DNA from: Bifidobacterium callimiconis
GTDB lineage: Bacteria; Actinomycetota; Actinomycetes; Actinomycetales; Bifidobacteriaceae
Direction of reading: 5' to 3'
NCBI RefSeq assembly: GCF_003952005.1
Contig: NZ_QXGJ01000001.1
Span: 186,001 to 250,000, forward strand
Length of the DNA stretch: 64,000 nucleotides
The notes under the pieces: model-generated
Told to the model about the DNA's origin: nothing
Database searches by the model: none
What the model saw: only the letters and a program-made list of their open reading frames with translations
Part shown: positions 1 to 8,009 of the stretch, in pieces
Numbering within the stretch: the stretch's first letter is position 1
Layout of the letters: each line of letters begins with the position of its first letter
Program-made: the position numbers and the translations under genes

Positions 1-206
1 TTCGTATGATGCGCGCCCGGAGCATCATATTCGCTCAACAGGTTATCCAGACTCTGCTGGATCTCGTTGGTCAGCACATATTCGTCGATCTCGTCCCTGA
101 GGTTCTTGTCGTCGCTGGCCTTGACCACACCGTCGATCCGCTGATCGATGTCCTTGACGAACATGCTCTTCAACGTCATCGTTCCGCTCATCGTCTCATC
201 AGTCAT
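1..206 (-). CDS. brxC: BREX P-loop ATPase BrxC, N-terminal fragment (partial)
   Basis: This gene starts at an ATG at 206, after a good AAAGGAG ribosome binding site, and runs off the left edge, so only about 68 residues are visible. The opening contains a 'MFVKDIDQRIDGVVKA' stretch followed by an acidic 'DEIDEYVLTNEI' segment. This resembles the N-terminus of BrxC, the large P-loop ATPase of BREX phage-defence systems; the Walker motifs would lie outside the window. The call rests mainly on its place as third gene after brxA and brxB, the canonical order. It is probably co-transcribed with them (55-bp gap). The identity is an inference from context plus a short N-terminal resemblance. Confidence 0.72.
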   Translation of the reverse strand, partial: MTDETMSGTMTLKSMFVKDIDQRIDGVVKASDDKNLRDEIDEYVLTNEIQQSLDNLLSEYDAPGAHHT

Positions 207-261
207 ATTCTCGCTCCTTTGCTCGCAATCACGCCATCAATCAAACTTCGCTCTCGCACGG

Positions 262-966
262 CTATTCGTCGGCGAGCGGATCCTCCATCGCGTTCAGACT
301 GAATGCGCGGTAGTAGTTGCTCGATTCAAGCCGGTCGAACAGGCGCATGGTGGACACCGTGCTCGCCGTCTTCGCATAGGTGCCGGGGAAGAACAGCACA
401 ACGGGCCGAGTCTGCTCAAACACCAGCTGGATGCGTTCCATCAGTATGTGCGTGCGAATGTACGGGTACACCTTGCCCACACCGGTGATGAATACGATGT
501 CGCCCTGCTTATGCTCCCGCGCCTGTCGGTATTGTTCGGCGATGGAGTCCATCAGATCATCCTTGTCCGGGCTGAGCTTGTCAATCAACGACTGAGTAAA
601 CATGTCGGGTATCTCTCCGTCCGGCGAGGCCCGGTGTAGTCTCGGCTCCTTCCTAAGCACCCGTTCGAAGATCCGGCTGTCGCGCAGCACCTGGATGGCG
701 GTCTCGTACAGGTCGATGATCAGCACGCCAGGAGCGGTTTCGGCCGGGGATGGCATGGTCATGCTTCGCAGACGATTCGCCAGCTGGTCGGTGCGCCGCT
801 CCACTTCGAGCTCCTTGACCGGCGGATACGCGTAAATGTAGTTCGCCGGCTCGCCTGCGGTGTCGCTGCCGGTACGGAAGGACGGTCTGCGCATGATGGC
901 GAACAGGCTTTCGAACTCACGCTCGATGTCTCGCGGATCACGCTGTACCGTATTGCTGACTGCCAC
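262..966 (-). CDS. brxB: BREX protein BrxB (DUF1788 family)
   Basis: A 234-residue protein with the features of DUF1788/BrxB: an N-terminal helical part ('DIEREFESLFAIMRR'), a central 'GVLIIDLYETAIQVL' strand-helix, 'DIVFITGVGKVYPYIRTH' and a C-terminal 'PVVLFFPGTY' segment. BrxB is a cytoplasmic core component of type 1 BREX, which restricts phage DNA replication and guides host DNA methylation; its biochemical role is not settled. The start is a GTG at 966, preceded by AGGAGGAG at good spacing. It lies 31 bp downstream of brxA and 55 bp upstream of brxC on the same strand, consistent with one operon. The length is usual for the family. Confidence 0.85.
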   Translation of the reverse strand: MAVSNTVQRDPRDIEREFESLFAIMRRPSFRTGSDTAGEPANYIYAYPPVKELEVERRTDQLANRLRSMTMPSPAETAPGVLIIDLYETAIQVLRDSRIFERVLRKEPRLHRASPDGEIPDMFTQSLIDKLSPDKDDLMDSIAEQYRQAREHKQGDIVFITGVGKVYPYIRTHILMERIQLVFEQTRPVVLFFPGTYAKTASTVSTMRLFDRLESSNYYRAFSLNAMEDPLADE

Positions 967-997
967 GTCGCTGCTCCTCCTTGCTCTTGCCGGCTCA

Positions 998-1603
998 TCA
1001 CGATTCGTATTCGCTCATCGGAAAGAATCCGAACGATTCAGGTCTATTCTTCAGAATATCGGTAACTTCACGGCTCAGCAGGGAAGGCACGACGATATTC
1101 CCCTCACGTTCCAGCAGTTTCGCCTCGAACATGGCCTTGAACACGTTCTGACGCAGCTTCTTCGCCGTGGATTCGCTCAGCTCCTCCAGCTCCGGATGCC
1201 ATACCGTCTTCTTAAGCACGAACCGGTCGTAATCCGCGTAGGTCACGCTGGGCAAGCCCAGCAGATAATGGTCACGCAGCACCTCGTTGGCGAACTCCCC
1301 CACCAGTTCGTAGTATCGGCACATCGCCACCCACATGATCGCGTCGCAATCCTCGATGGGCGTGTCTGATGATGCAAGGTATCGCAGCTCGGTCTCGGAA
1401 AGCGCACCAAGTCGTTTGATCGTCTCCCTAGCGATGCGCTTGGCGGCAGCCAGCGTTCTGACACCGAACCGGTCACCGTCCAGCACGATCAGACGGGACT
1501 GCTCCCAATCCCCGCAATCCAGGAACGTTCTGGCGACGTCTATGCCCTGTCGTGTCAGCAGTCCCCCGACCGTGAACGATAAACGATACCGATCCGCCAC
1601 CAT
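998..1603 (-). CDS. brxA: BREX protein BrxA (DUF1819 family)
   Basis: A 201-residue protein from the ATG at 1603, chosen because AAGAAGGAG lies just upstream; a longer frame to 1723 lacks such a site and would extend into the promoter region. It starts 'YRLSFTVGGLLTRQGIDVARTFLDCGDW', typical of DUF1819/BrxA, and contains 'YYELVGEFANEVLRDHYL' and a C-terminal winged-helix-like 'LLEREGNIVVPSLLSREV'. In family members BrxA is a small DNA-binding protein needed for type 1 BREX. It is the first gene of the leftward BREX operon and is divergent from the HTH protein at 1973. The rest of the cluster (pglX, pglZ, brxL) would be beyond the left edge. Confidence 0.82.
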   Translation of the reverse strand: MVADRYRLSFTVGGLLTRQGIDVARTFLDCGDWEQSRLIVLDGDRFGVRTLAAAKRIARETIKRLGALSETELRYLASSDTPIEDCDAIMWVAMCRYYELVGEFANEVLRDHYLLGLPSVTYADYDRFVLKKTVWHPELEELSESTAKKLRQNVFKAMFEAKLLEREGNIVVPSLLSREVTDILKNRPESFGFFPMSEYES

Positions 1604-1972
1604 CACGCTCCTTCTTGATTCACACGAATATTTCAGTCTACATCCCGAATCATCGTCATGGCAATCACGCCGCGGCGCGACGCAGATATTCGCGAAGGAA
1701 CGGCACTGCGAAATCAACCTCACCGCGTTCGGTCTCCCGCTTCGTTTTATCCAAATTCAAAAGAATCAAAAATATCAAAAGAATCAAAATTCCAGCGGAC
1801 AGCCATACCTGCTGGGGACGTCGCATCGCTTCCTTTCCCAATCGAACCGTACGGGTTCGACGTGGTCTCCCCTACCGAGACCCGCAATCCCGCCGATTCG
1901 CGAATGCGGCACTACCATGGGAAACATTGCTGGAATCACAGCGCACGAAGCACCGTACGGAAGGGGAGGCTC
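1604..1972. promoter_or_regulatory. Divergent intergenic region between brxA and the sigma-like HTH gene
   Basis: A 369-bp gap between two divergently transcribed units. No gene is supported in it. It contains an A-rich patch around 1745-1790 that stands out from the GC-rich surroundings and carries a tandem direct repeat (listed separately). Both flanking genes have strong ribosome binding sites close to their starts, so promoters for both directions should lie here. It is the natural place for control of the BREX operon by the divergent protein. Confidence 0.5.
1757..1789. repeat. Tandem direct repeat in the BREX divergent promoter region
   Basis: The 15-mer TCAAAAGAATCAAAA occurs at 1757-1771 and again at 1775-1789, an 18-bp period. 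The block is strikingly A-rich for this genome. Tandem repeats at less than two helical turns, placed between divergent genes, often serve as operators for a regulator coded next door; here that would be the protein at 1973-3757. Function is inferred; an AT-rich upstream promoter element is the alternative. Confidence 0.55.
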
Positions 1973-3757
1973 ATGAGCGACGACGCCATGACCATCACGA
2001 ATTTCAATGATTTCTGCGCCGACCTGGTCAACGTCGCACAGTGGGCGAAATCCAACGGTCTGGGAGGCACGCCACTGGTCGCCGTCAGTAGCGACATCGT
2101 CGAACGGGCGCCGCAGGAGATATGGGAGGCCATCACTCGTATCAACAGCGCCCGGGCCGATGTGATCGCCGAGCCGGACGATTATTCGAACTTCCTCAGC
2201 GAGGAGGATCTGGATGCGCTCGCCGATCTGTCCACCGATGATCCGGACATGTTCGACGATGAGCATGGCATCGATGATCGGCCCGAGGTGATCCGATCGC
2301 TGTATACGCTGCTGTGCTCCTATGATCAGCGTCGCCTCGATATCCTCTCGTCACGCATGCTGTCGGATGATCCGAAGACTTTGGATGAGATCGGCAAGGA
2401 GCAGAGTATTACGAGGGAACGGGTGCGTCAGATCGAAAAGGAGATGAAGGCACAGCTGTCAAGTCTCCTCAATGAGTCGGAGGTTCCCACGCAATTGCGT
2501 GATCTGTTCCGCCATGAGGGAGACATCCTGCCGCAATCCGCGGCCTTCAAACATATGCCATTGCTCGGCGAGAACGTTCCTCTCGTGGACGTGCCGATGT
2601 GGAGACTGGTGCAGGAGCTCGAAATGGAGCCACGGTTCGAAATCGCGGACGGGTGGATGGCGGCGCCGTCCATCGCCGATGCGAAACGGTTCGTCAACGA
2701 GACGCTGTCGGCCGACGCGAACGGATTCGGTGTGGTGCGTATCGGCGGCACCGCCTCGCACGCGAAGACCGACCAGATCGACGACAGCGCTCGCAATCTT
2801 CAATTGTGGCTGCAGTACTGCGGGCTGATCGTGGTGGATGACTTCGCGTTCGTCTCCTGCCGCAGCGTGGAGGACTTCGCCGCGGCCTTGCTGTATGTCA
2901 AGGATCGTCCATTGACCCTTGACGAGCTGAGCAGCGCCGATCCCAAACGTCGGAGCATGACTTCGATGCGCAACGCCATGGCTAGGGATGAACGCATCAT
3001 CAGAGTCAGCAAGGACAAGTACGGGCTGGTGATCTGGGGCATGCCCGAGTACTCCAGCATCCGTGGGGAGATCCAGCGGATCCTCGACCGCAATGGCGGG
3101 TCGGCCGATCTCGACCAGCTGGTCAAGGAGATCGCCGGACGGTCCGGCGCTTCGGAGAGAAGCATCATCTCATACGCCGCCTTTCCTCCGTTCCACACGG
3201 CTCGCGGCGTGGTGACCGTGGCCGATGCCGATCAGCTGAAGGCCGACAACGACCCGTACGAGGCGCCACGCCTGTTCCGCAGGAATGACGCCTGGATACT
3301 GCGCGTCACGCTGACCAAGGAGCATGAACGCGGCAGCGGCAGCGTCCTTCCCTTGGCCTTGGCGAACGTGCTCGGCATCGAGTTCTCCGGCGAGCGCGAA
3401 CTGCAGTCGCCGGCGGGTGTGCAGCACGTGTATTGGAATGGCATGAGTCCGAATCTGGGTACCATCAAGCGGTTCTTCGGCCAGTACGGTCTGGCTGCCG
3501 GTATGCAGGTGTTTCTTCGGTTCGGGGATGATGGCACCTTCGACATCGTGTCGGCGTCGTCATTGAACGGGGATCCGCTGCACGATGTTGTCGCGTTGTC
3601 CGGAGTCGAGGAGACCGCCGACCCCGAGGCCGTCATCTCCGCCTTGGCGCAGTCGATCGGTTTGCCGGCCGATTCCGTCGCCGGCGATGTCGCTGCGCGT
3701 CTGCGCAAGCGCGATGATGACGACCTCGCCGATCTGGTGGACTCGCTGGCGGAGTAG
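1973..3757 (+). CDS. Large protein with sigma-70 region-4-like helix-turn-helix, divergent from BREX
   Basis: A 594-residue protein starting at the ATG at 1973, with GGGGAGG just upstream; the frame is open further upstream but without a comparable site. Residues about 117-160 carry a sigma-factor region 4 type helix-turn-helix: 'LDEIGKEQSITRERVRQIEKEM', with the diagnostic RERVRQIE at 148-155. There is no recognisable region 2, so it is unlikely to be a complete sigma factor. The N-terminal 100 residues are acidic. Residues about 300-440 look like two consecutive winged-helix-type segments ('RPLTLDELSS...', 'IRGEIQRILDRNGG...'). The last 20 residues are rich in Asp and Arg. It is divergent from brxA, which suggests a transcriptional regulator of the BREX operon or an accessory defence protein. 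Function is inferred from the motif and position. Confidence 0.7.
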   Translation: MSDDAMTITNFNDFCADLVNVAQWAKSNGLGGTPLVAVSSDIVERAPQEIWEAITRINSARADVIAEPDDYSNFLSEEDLDALADLSTDDPDMFDDEHGIDDRPEVIRSLYTLLCSYDQRRLDILSSRMLSDDPKTLDEIGKEQSITRERVRQIEKEMKAQLSSLLNESEVPTQLRDLFRHEGDILPQSAAFKHMPLLGENVPLVDVPMWRLVQELEMEPRFEIADGWMAAPSIADAKRFVNETLSADANGFGVVRIGGTASHAKTDQIDDSARNLQLWLQYCGLIVVDDFAFVSCRSVEDFAAALLYVKDRPLTLDELSSADPKRRSMTSMRNAMARDERIIRVSKDKYGLVIWGMPEYSSIRGEIQRILDRNGGSADLDQLVKEIAGRSGASERSIISYAAFPPFHTARGVVTVADADQLKADNDPYEAPRLFRRNDAWILRVTLTKEHERGSGSVLPLALANVLGIEFSGERELQSPAGVQHVYWNGMSPNLGTIKRFFGQYGLAAGMQVFLRFGDDGTFDIVSASSLNGDPLHDVVALSGVEETADPEAVISALAQSIGLPADSVAGDVAARLRKRDDDDLADLVDSLAE

Positions 3758-3782
3758 TCGAGGTCCGACGGAATCACGGATC

Positions 3783-3842
3783 TGGGTATAACCGCATCAC
3801 GAAGAGATCGAAAACACGTCCTTCATGATCCGGTTATACCCA
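3783..3842. terminator. Inverted repeat between the HTH gene and glnE
   Basis: Perfect 12-bp arms (TGGGTATAACCG at 3783-3794 and its complement at 3831-3842) flank a 36-bp interior that can pair further with mismatches. It lies between two convergent genes, 26 bp after the HTH gene and 36 bp past the glnE stop. A bidirectional terminator is the simplest reading, though there is no clean T-tract. It also marks the border between the BREX side and the housekeeping core. Confidence 0.5.
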
Positions 3843-3877
3843 AATTCACTGCCACCGTTACGACCGGCCGGCCGCCC

Positions 3878-6800
3878 CTACTCTGCCTCCTTGCCGTAGA
3901 AGAGACGGTCGGTGACCTCGCGGCAGCGGCGCATCACACCGAGCAGCTCGTTCTCGAAGTCCTGTCCGCGGTGGGCGGGGCGCTTGAGCACGGCGGCGAT
4001 GCCGCCCAGCGAGTAGGCGTCGTCGGGCAGCACGTCGGCACGGTTGGCGCGACCGGACCACAGGTAGTTCGCGTTGCGCGCGTTGGTGGCCATGGTCCAC
4101 GCCTTGCGCAGGGTGGCGGCGTCATCGGCATCGATCTTGTCGAGCCGTTCGAGCGCGTCGAGCGCCGGTAATGTGGAGACGACCTGCAGTTCGGGATGCT
4201 CGTGCGCGTTCTGCAACTGCAGTAGCTGCACGGTCCACTCCACGTCGGACAGACCGCCCTTGCCGAGCTTGAGATGCCGTTCGCGGCGCACGCCTCGAGG
4301 CAGTCGTTCGGCCTCCACACGGGCCTTGAGCCTGCGGATGTCCATGAGTTCGGTCTCAGTCAGCTGTCCGGCCGGGTATCGCAATGGTGCGGCGATGATT
4401 TCGAGGAAATCCTGCGCGAGCGCCTGATCTCCGGCCGTGTACCGGGCGCGCAGCAGCGCCTGATGCTCCCATGTGCTCGCCCACGACGTGTAGTATTCGC
4501 GGCAGGATTCATAGGAGCGGACGAGCGGGCCGTTCTTGCCTTCGGGGCGCAGATCGAGGTCAAGTTCGATCTTGGCCTCGGTGGAGATCGGCCCCATGAG
4601 AATGCGACGTAGATCATCCACCACGTTCTTGGCGAAGGTGAACGCGGTCCGGTCCTCCACTCCCCCGTTCGGCCGATAGATGACGATCACGTCGGCGTCA
4701 GAACTGAAGTTGACCTCGCGTCCACCGTATCGTCCCATGCCGATGACGGTCAGTCTCGCCGGCGGCTCGTCATAGCCGTGTTCCCGGCACTGGTTGTCGA
4801 GCGACCAGTTGAGCGCACAATCGATCAGCGCGTCGTACACGGTGGTCATGGCGTCGAGGCTCTGGATGTCGTCGATCACCGAGCTCATCCATCCCAGACC
4901 GATGCGTTCGATCTCGTGCCGGCGCATGGCGCGCAGCACAGTGGCGAAGTCGTTGATCCGGTCGCTGTATCGGGTGCGGGCCGCATGGCATTGGATGTTC
5001 AGGCTTTCGCGGGTGCGTGGCTGCATCTCCTCGTCGTGGCCGAGCCAGGTCACCGACTCCATGGACTTGTTCATCGCGTCGCCAAGGTAGCGCGAGTTCG
5101 ACAGGATGTGGCACAGACGCTGTCCGGCGGATGCGGAGTCGCGCAGGAAGCCCAGATAGTCGCTTCCCTGACCGAAGTTCTCCTCGAGCTTGCGCCAGGC
5201 GAGCAGTCCCATGTCGGGGTTCTGACCGTCACCGAGCCACTGCAGCACGGCGGGCAGGATAATGCGGTTGATCTTCGCGGAACGGCTGATGCCGCTGGTG
5301 AGCGCCTGCACGTGGCGGACCGCGCTCTCCGGGTCGGCGAATCCGATAGATGCGAAGCGCTCCCTGGTCGCCTCGGCGCTCAGCGTGATCTCGTCCTCGC
5401 CGAGCGTGGCGATGTTGGGCAGCATGGGCCGGTAGTAGATGTCGAGGTGGAGTTTGCGTACCTCGCGGCGTGTGGCGTCGTACCGTTCGATCAGTTCCTC
5501 GGGGTGCAGGCCGAGCGCGCGGGACAGGCGGCGCAGTTCGGCGTTGTTCTGCACCTCGTCTCGGTCGAGCTGACGCTGCGTCTCGATGCCGCCGGCGTTG
5601 CCCTTGCCCAGATCGGGGAACAGGTGGGTGCGCTTGAGCGCCCACATCTGCTGACGGTGTTCGAGCACGCGTTCGAAACTGTAGTCCACGGCGAGTCGCG
5701 CCGCCTGCTTGCGCGACACGTAGCCTCCGGCGGCAAGCGCCTGCAGGGAGTCGAGCGTGCTGGCGGTGTGCAGGGCCTCGTCGGTGCGACCGTGCACGAG
5801 CTGGAGCATCTGCACGGTGAATTCCACATCGCGCAGTCCACCACGACCGAGTTTGATCTCGCGGTCCTTCTGAGCTTTGGGGATCAGATCCTCCACGCGT
5901 TTGCGCATCTGCTGGCAGTCGTAGACGAAGTTCTTACGTTTGGATGCGGACCAGACAAGCGGACGGGTACGGTCGTAGTATTCCTTGCCGAGTTCGGGAT
6001 CACCGGCGACGGGACGCGCCTTGAGCAGCGCCTGGAACTCCCAGCTTTCCGCCCACTTGTCGTAGTAGCCCAGATGCGAGTCGAGGGTACGAACCAGCGG
6101 GCCGTCCTTGCCTTCCGGGCGCAGACCGCCGTCGATCTGCCAAAGCACCGGTTCGGCGACGCCCATGACCACCGACTGACAGACGCGCTGCAGGGTGACG
6201 CCGAGCTTGGTGCCGACGCGGATGAGCTGCTCGTGACCAAGTTCGGGGTCGGCGGGTTCGACCACGTAGATGAGGTCAACGTCGGAAACGTAGTTGAGCT
6301 CTCGGGCGCCAAGCTTGCCCATGCCAATGATGGCGAAACGGCATCGTTCGCTGCCGGCGACCTCATGACGGGCGATGGCGAGCGCGCCTTCGAGGGCCAC
6401 ATCGGCCAGGTCGGACAGGCATCGGCTGGTGGTGGGTTGAATGGTGAGCGGATCGTCGGCGGTGACGTCCTTGGCCATGATGGCGGCAAGCTGCTCACGG
6501 TAGCAGCGGCGCAGTTCGGTGGTGGATTCGGCGATGGGTTTGCCGCTGACCGGTGTGGCGGCTTCCGGATCGGCGCCGATGCGTTCGAGCATGGCCCGAC
6601 GACGCTGGTCACGGTTCCACAGGTGGGTTTCGTATCCGGTTCCGGTGGTGACGGCCCGAATCAGGTCCGGACGGTTGAGCATGAGGCGTCCGAGCTCGTC
6701 GGATGCGCCGAGCACGGCAACGAGCCGGGACAGTCCGTCGAGCCCGGTGAACAGGGATTCGAGTGGCTCGCCGGCATCGTGCACGCGTTGGGCGAGCTCG

Positions 6801-6979
6801 GTCACGTGCCGAAGCGCGGTGTCCGGGTCGAATGCGGATGACAGGGCTTCAAGCAGTTCCGAACGATAGTATCCCTCCACTCCGAGGGATGTAAGAGTGG
6901 CGAACAGGTTCTGCGCCTTGTCCAGATCGGAGATCCCGGCCCTGATGATCTCGCGCAATGGCAATCGTGAAGCTTCCAT
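3878..6979 (-). CDS. glnE: Bifunctional glutamine synthetase adenylyltransferase/deadenylyltransferase
   Basis: 1033 residues, close to the usual length of actinobacterial GlnE. It has two nucleotidyltransferase domains, each with the Gly-rich plus DxD signature: 'GMGKLGARELNYVSDVDLIY' near residues 219-238 (Asp233, Asp235), and 'GMGRYGGREVNFSSDADVIV' in the C-terminal half. Each is followed by 'LRPEGK(D/N)GPLV' and 'LGRGGLRDVE'/'LGKGGLSDVE' motifs. One domain attaches AMP to glutamine synthetase and the other removes it, tuning ammonium assimilation to nitrogen status. The ATG start at 6979 is followed by a plausible soluble N-terminus. It is transcribed alone, leftwards, after metF and separated from it by a hairpin. 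It links functionally to gltBD further right. Confidence 0.96.
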   Translation of the reverse strand: MEASRLPLREIIRAGISDLDKAQNLFATLTSLGVEGYYRSELLEALSSAFDPDTALRHVTELAQRVHDAGEPLESLFTGLDGLSRLVAVLGASDELGRLMLNRPDLIRAVTTGTGYETHLWNRDQRRRAMLERIGADPEAATPVSGKPIAESTTELRRCYREQLAAIMAKDVTADDPLTIQPTTSRCLSDLADVALEGALAIARHEVAGSERCRFAIIGMGKLGARELNYVSDVDLIYVVEPADPELGHEQLIRVGTKLGVTLQRVCQSVVMGVAEPVLWQIDGGLRPEGKDGPLVRTLDSHLGYYDKWAESWEFQALLKARPVAGDPELGKEYYDRTRPLVWSASKRKNFVYDCQQMRKRVEDLIPKAQKDREIKLGRGGLRDVEFTVQMLQLVHGRTDEALHTASTLDSLQALAAGGYVSRKQAARLAVDYSFERVLEHRQQMWALKRTHLFPDLGKGNAGGIETQRQLDRDEVQNNAELRRLSRALGLHPEELIERYDATRREVRKLHLDIYYRPMLPNIATLGEDEITLSAEATRERFASIGFADPESAVRHVQALTSGISRSAKINRIILPAVLQWLGDGQNPDMGLLAWRKLEENFGQGSDYLGFLRDSASAGQRLCHILSNSRYLGDAMNKSMESVTWLGHDEEMQPRTRESLNIQCHAARTRYSDRINDFATVLRAMRRHEIERIGLGWMSSVIDDIQSLDAMTTVYDALIDCALNWSLDNQCREHGYDEPPARLTVIGMGRYGGREVNFSSDADVIVIYRPNGGVEDRTAFTFAKNVVDDLRRILMGPISTEAKIELDLDLRPEGKNGPLVRSYESCREYYTSWASTWEHQALLRARYTAGDQALAQDFLEIIAAPLRYPAGQLTETELMDIRRLKARVEAERLPRGVRRERHLKLGKGGLSDVEWTVQLLQLQNAHEHPELQVVSTLPALDALERLDKIDADDAATLRKAWTMATNARNANYLWSGRANRADVLPDDAYSLGGIAAVLKRPAHRGQDFENELLGVMRRCREVTDRLFYGKEAE

Positions 6980-7037
6980 GGTGTTCCATTTTAGCGGCTG
7001 ACAACGTTGAAACGACGCAATCGGAACGAATACGCGA

Positions 7038-7084
7038 CGAGGGGTTGCGCTCCCGTCGTGATGTATCGGGAACGCAACCCCTCG
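7038..7084 (-). terminator. Hairpin downstream of metF
   Basis: An 18-bp inverted repeat with one mismatch (arms 7038-7055 and 7067-7084) and an 11-nt loop lies in the gap between the metF stop and the glnE start. It is GC-rich. No clear T-tract follows in the leftward direction, so termination strength is uncertain. Confidence 0.5.
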
Positions 7085-7158
7085 TTGTTGTCCGTAGGTA
7101 TTGTCCGTATGACCGGTGCGGCCGGTGTCCTACGACGTTTGACCGCGGCCGGTGTCGG

Positions 7159-8007
7159 TCAGATCTTCTGGAACAATGGCTTGACGTTGTTCCAGATGCG
7201 CCGGGTGGTGCCCGGATGGTTCATCGAATACAGATGAATGCCATCCACGCCGTTCGCCACCAGATCATTGATCTGCTGCGACGCGTAGGCGATACCCGCC
7301 GCGTGCAGCGCGTCACGATTGCCCTCCCACCGGTCGAGAATGGCCTCGAGCGGCTTGGGGATACGCGAAGCGTTACGCTCGGCCATGCGTCGCACCGACT
7401 TGGCGCCACGCACCGGCATGATGCCAGCCTCGATCGGCACATCAATGCCGGCGGCACGAGCCTTGTCAAGGAACCGATAGAAATCCTCGTTGTCGTAGAA
7501 CAGCTGGGAGATTAGATGGGTCGCACCCGCGTCCACCTTGATCTTCAGATTCTCGATGTCCTTGTCCAACGATTCGGCCTGATAATGCCCCTCCGGATAG
7601 CAGGCGCCGAAGATCTTCAACGACGGCCTGCGCTCGCGGATGTAGGCCACCAGATCGCTAGCGTGCGGGAACACGCCGACGGACTCGTGGTCGGGAAGCT
7701 CGTCGCCACGCAACGCCAGAACGGCGGTGACGCCGGCTTCATCGAACATGTCGAGAGCACGATCGACGACCTCATGATCGGAGTACAACGCGGTCAGGTG
7801 CGCGACCGTGGGAATGCCGTATTCGGAGCGGATCGTGTGGGCGATGCGCGCCGTGGCGGTACGGTCCGACTGGGTGCCGTGACCGTAGGTCACCGAAATG
7901 AAATCGGGGTCGAGCCCTTCCAGTCCGTCGAGTGTGTCATAGATGGTTCCCACCGGAGCGTTGCGCTTCGGTGGGAACACCTCAAGCGAAAAGATCGGCT
8001 TGTGCAT
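7159..8007 (-). CDS. metF: 5,10-methylenetetrahydrofolate reductase
   Basis: About 282 residues with a MetF barrel: 'FSLEVFPPKRN' at the N-terminus (catalytic Glu region), 'DFISVTYGHGTQSDRT', 'VLALRGD', 'ATHLISQLFYD' and 'VPIEAGIMPV'. The enzyme reduces 5,10-methylene-THF to 5-methyl-THF with a flavin cofactor, the methyl donor for MetE next door. The ATG at 8007 is chosen; a GTG at 8013 that overlaps the metE stop is an equally possible start and would signal translational coupling. It directly follows metE, so the two form a methionine operon. Confidence 0.95.
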   Translation of the reverse strand: MHKPIFSLEVFPPKRNAPVGTIYDTLDGLEGLDPDFISVTYGHGTQSDRTATARIAHTIRSEYGIPTVAHLTALYSDHEVVDRALDMFDEAGVTAVLALRGDELPDHESVGVFPHASDLVAYIRERRPSLKIFGACYPEGHYQAESLDKDIENLKIKVDAGATHLISQLFYDNEDFYRFLDKARAAGIDVPIEAGIMPVRGAKSVRRMAERNASRIPKPLEAILDRWEGNRDALHAAGIAYASQQINDLVANGVDGIHLYSMNHPGTTRRIWNNVKPLFQKI

Positions 8008-8009
8008 GA

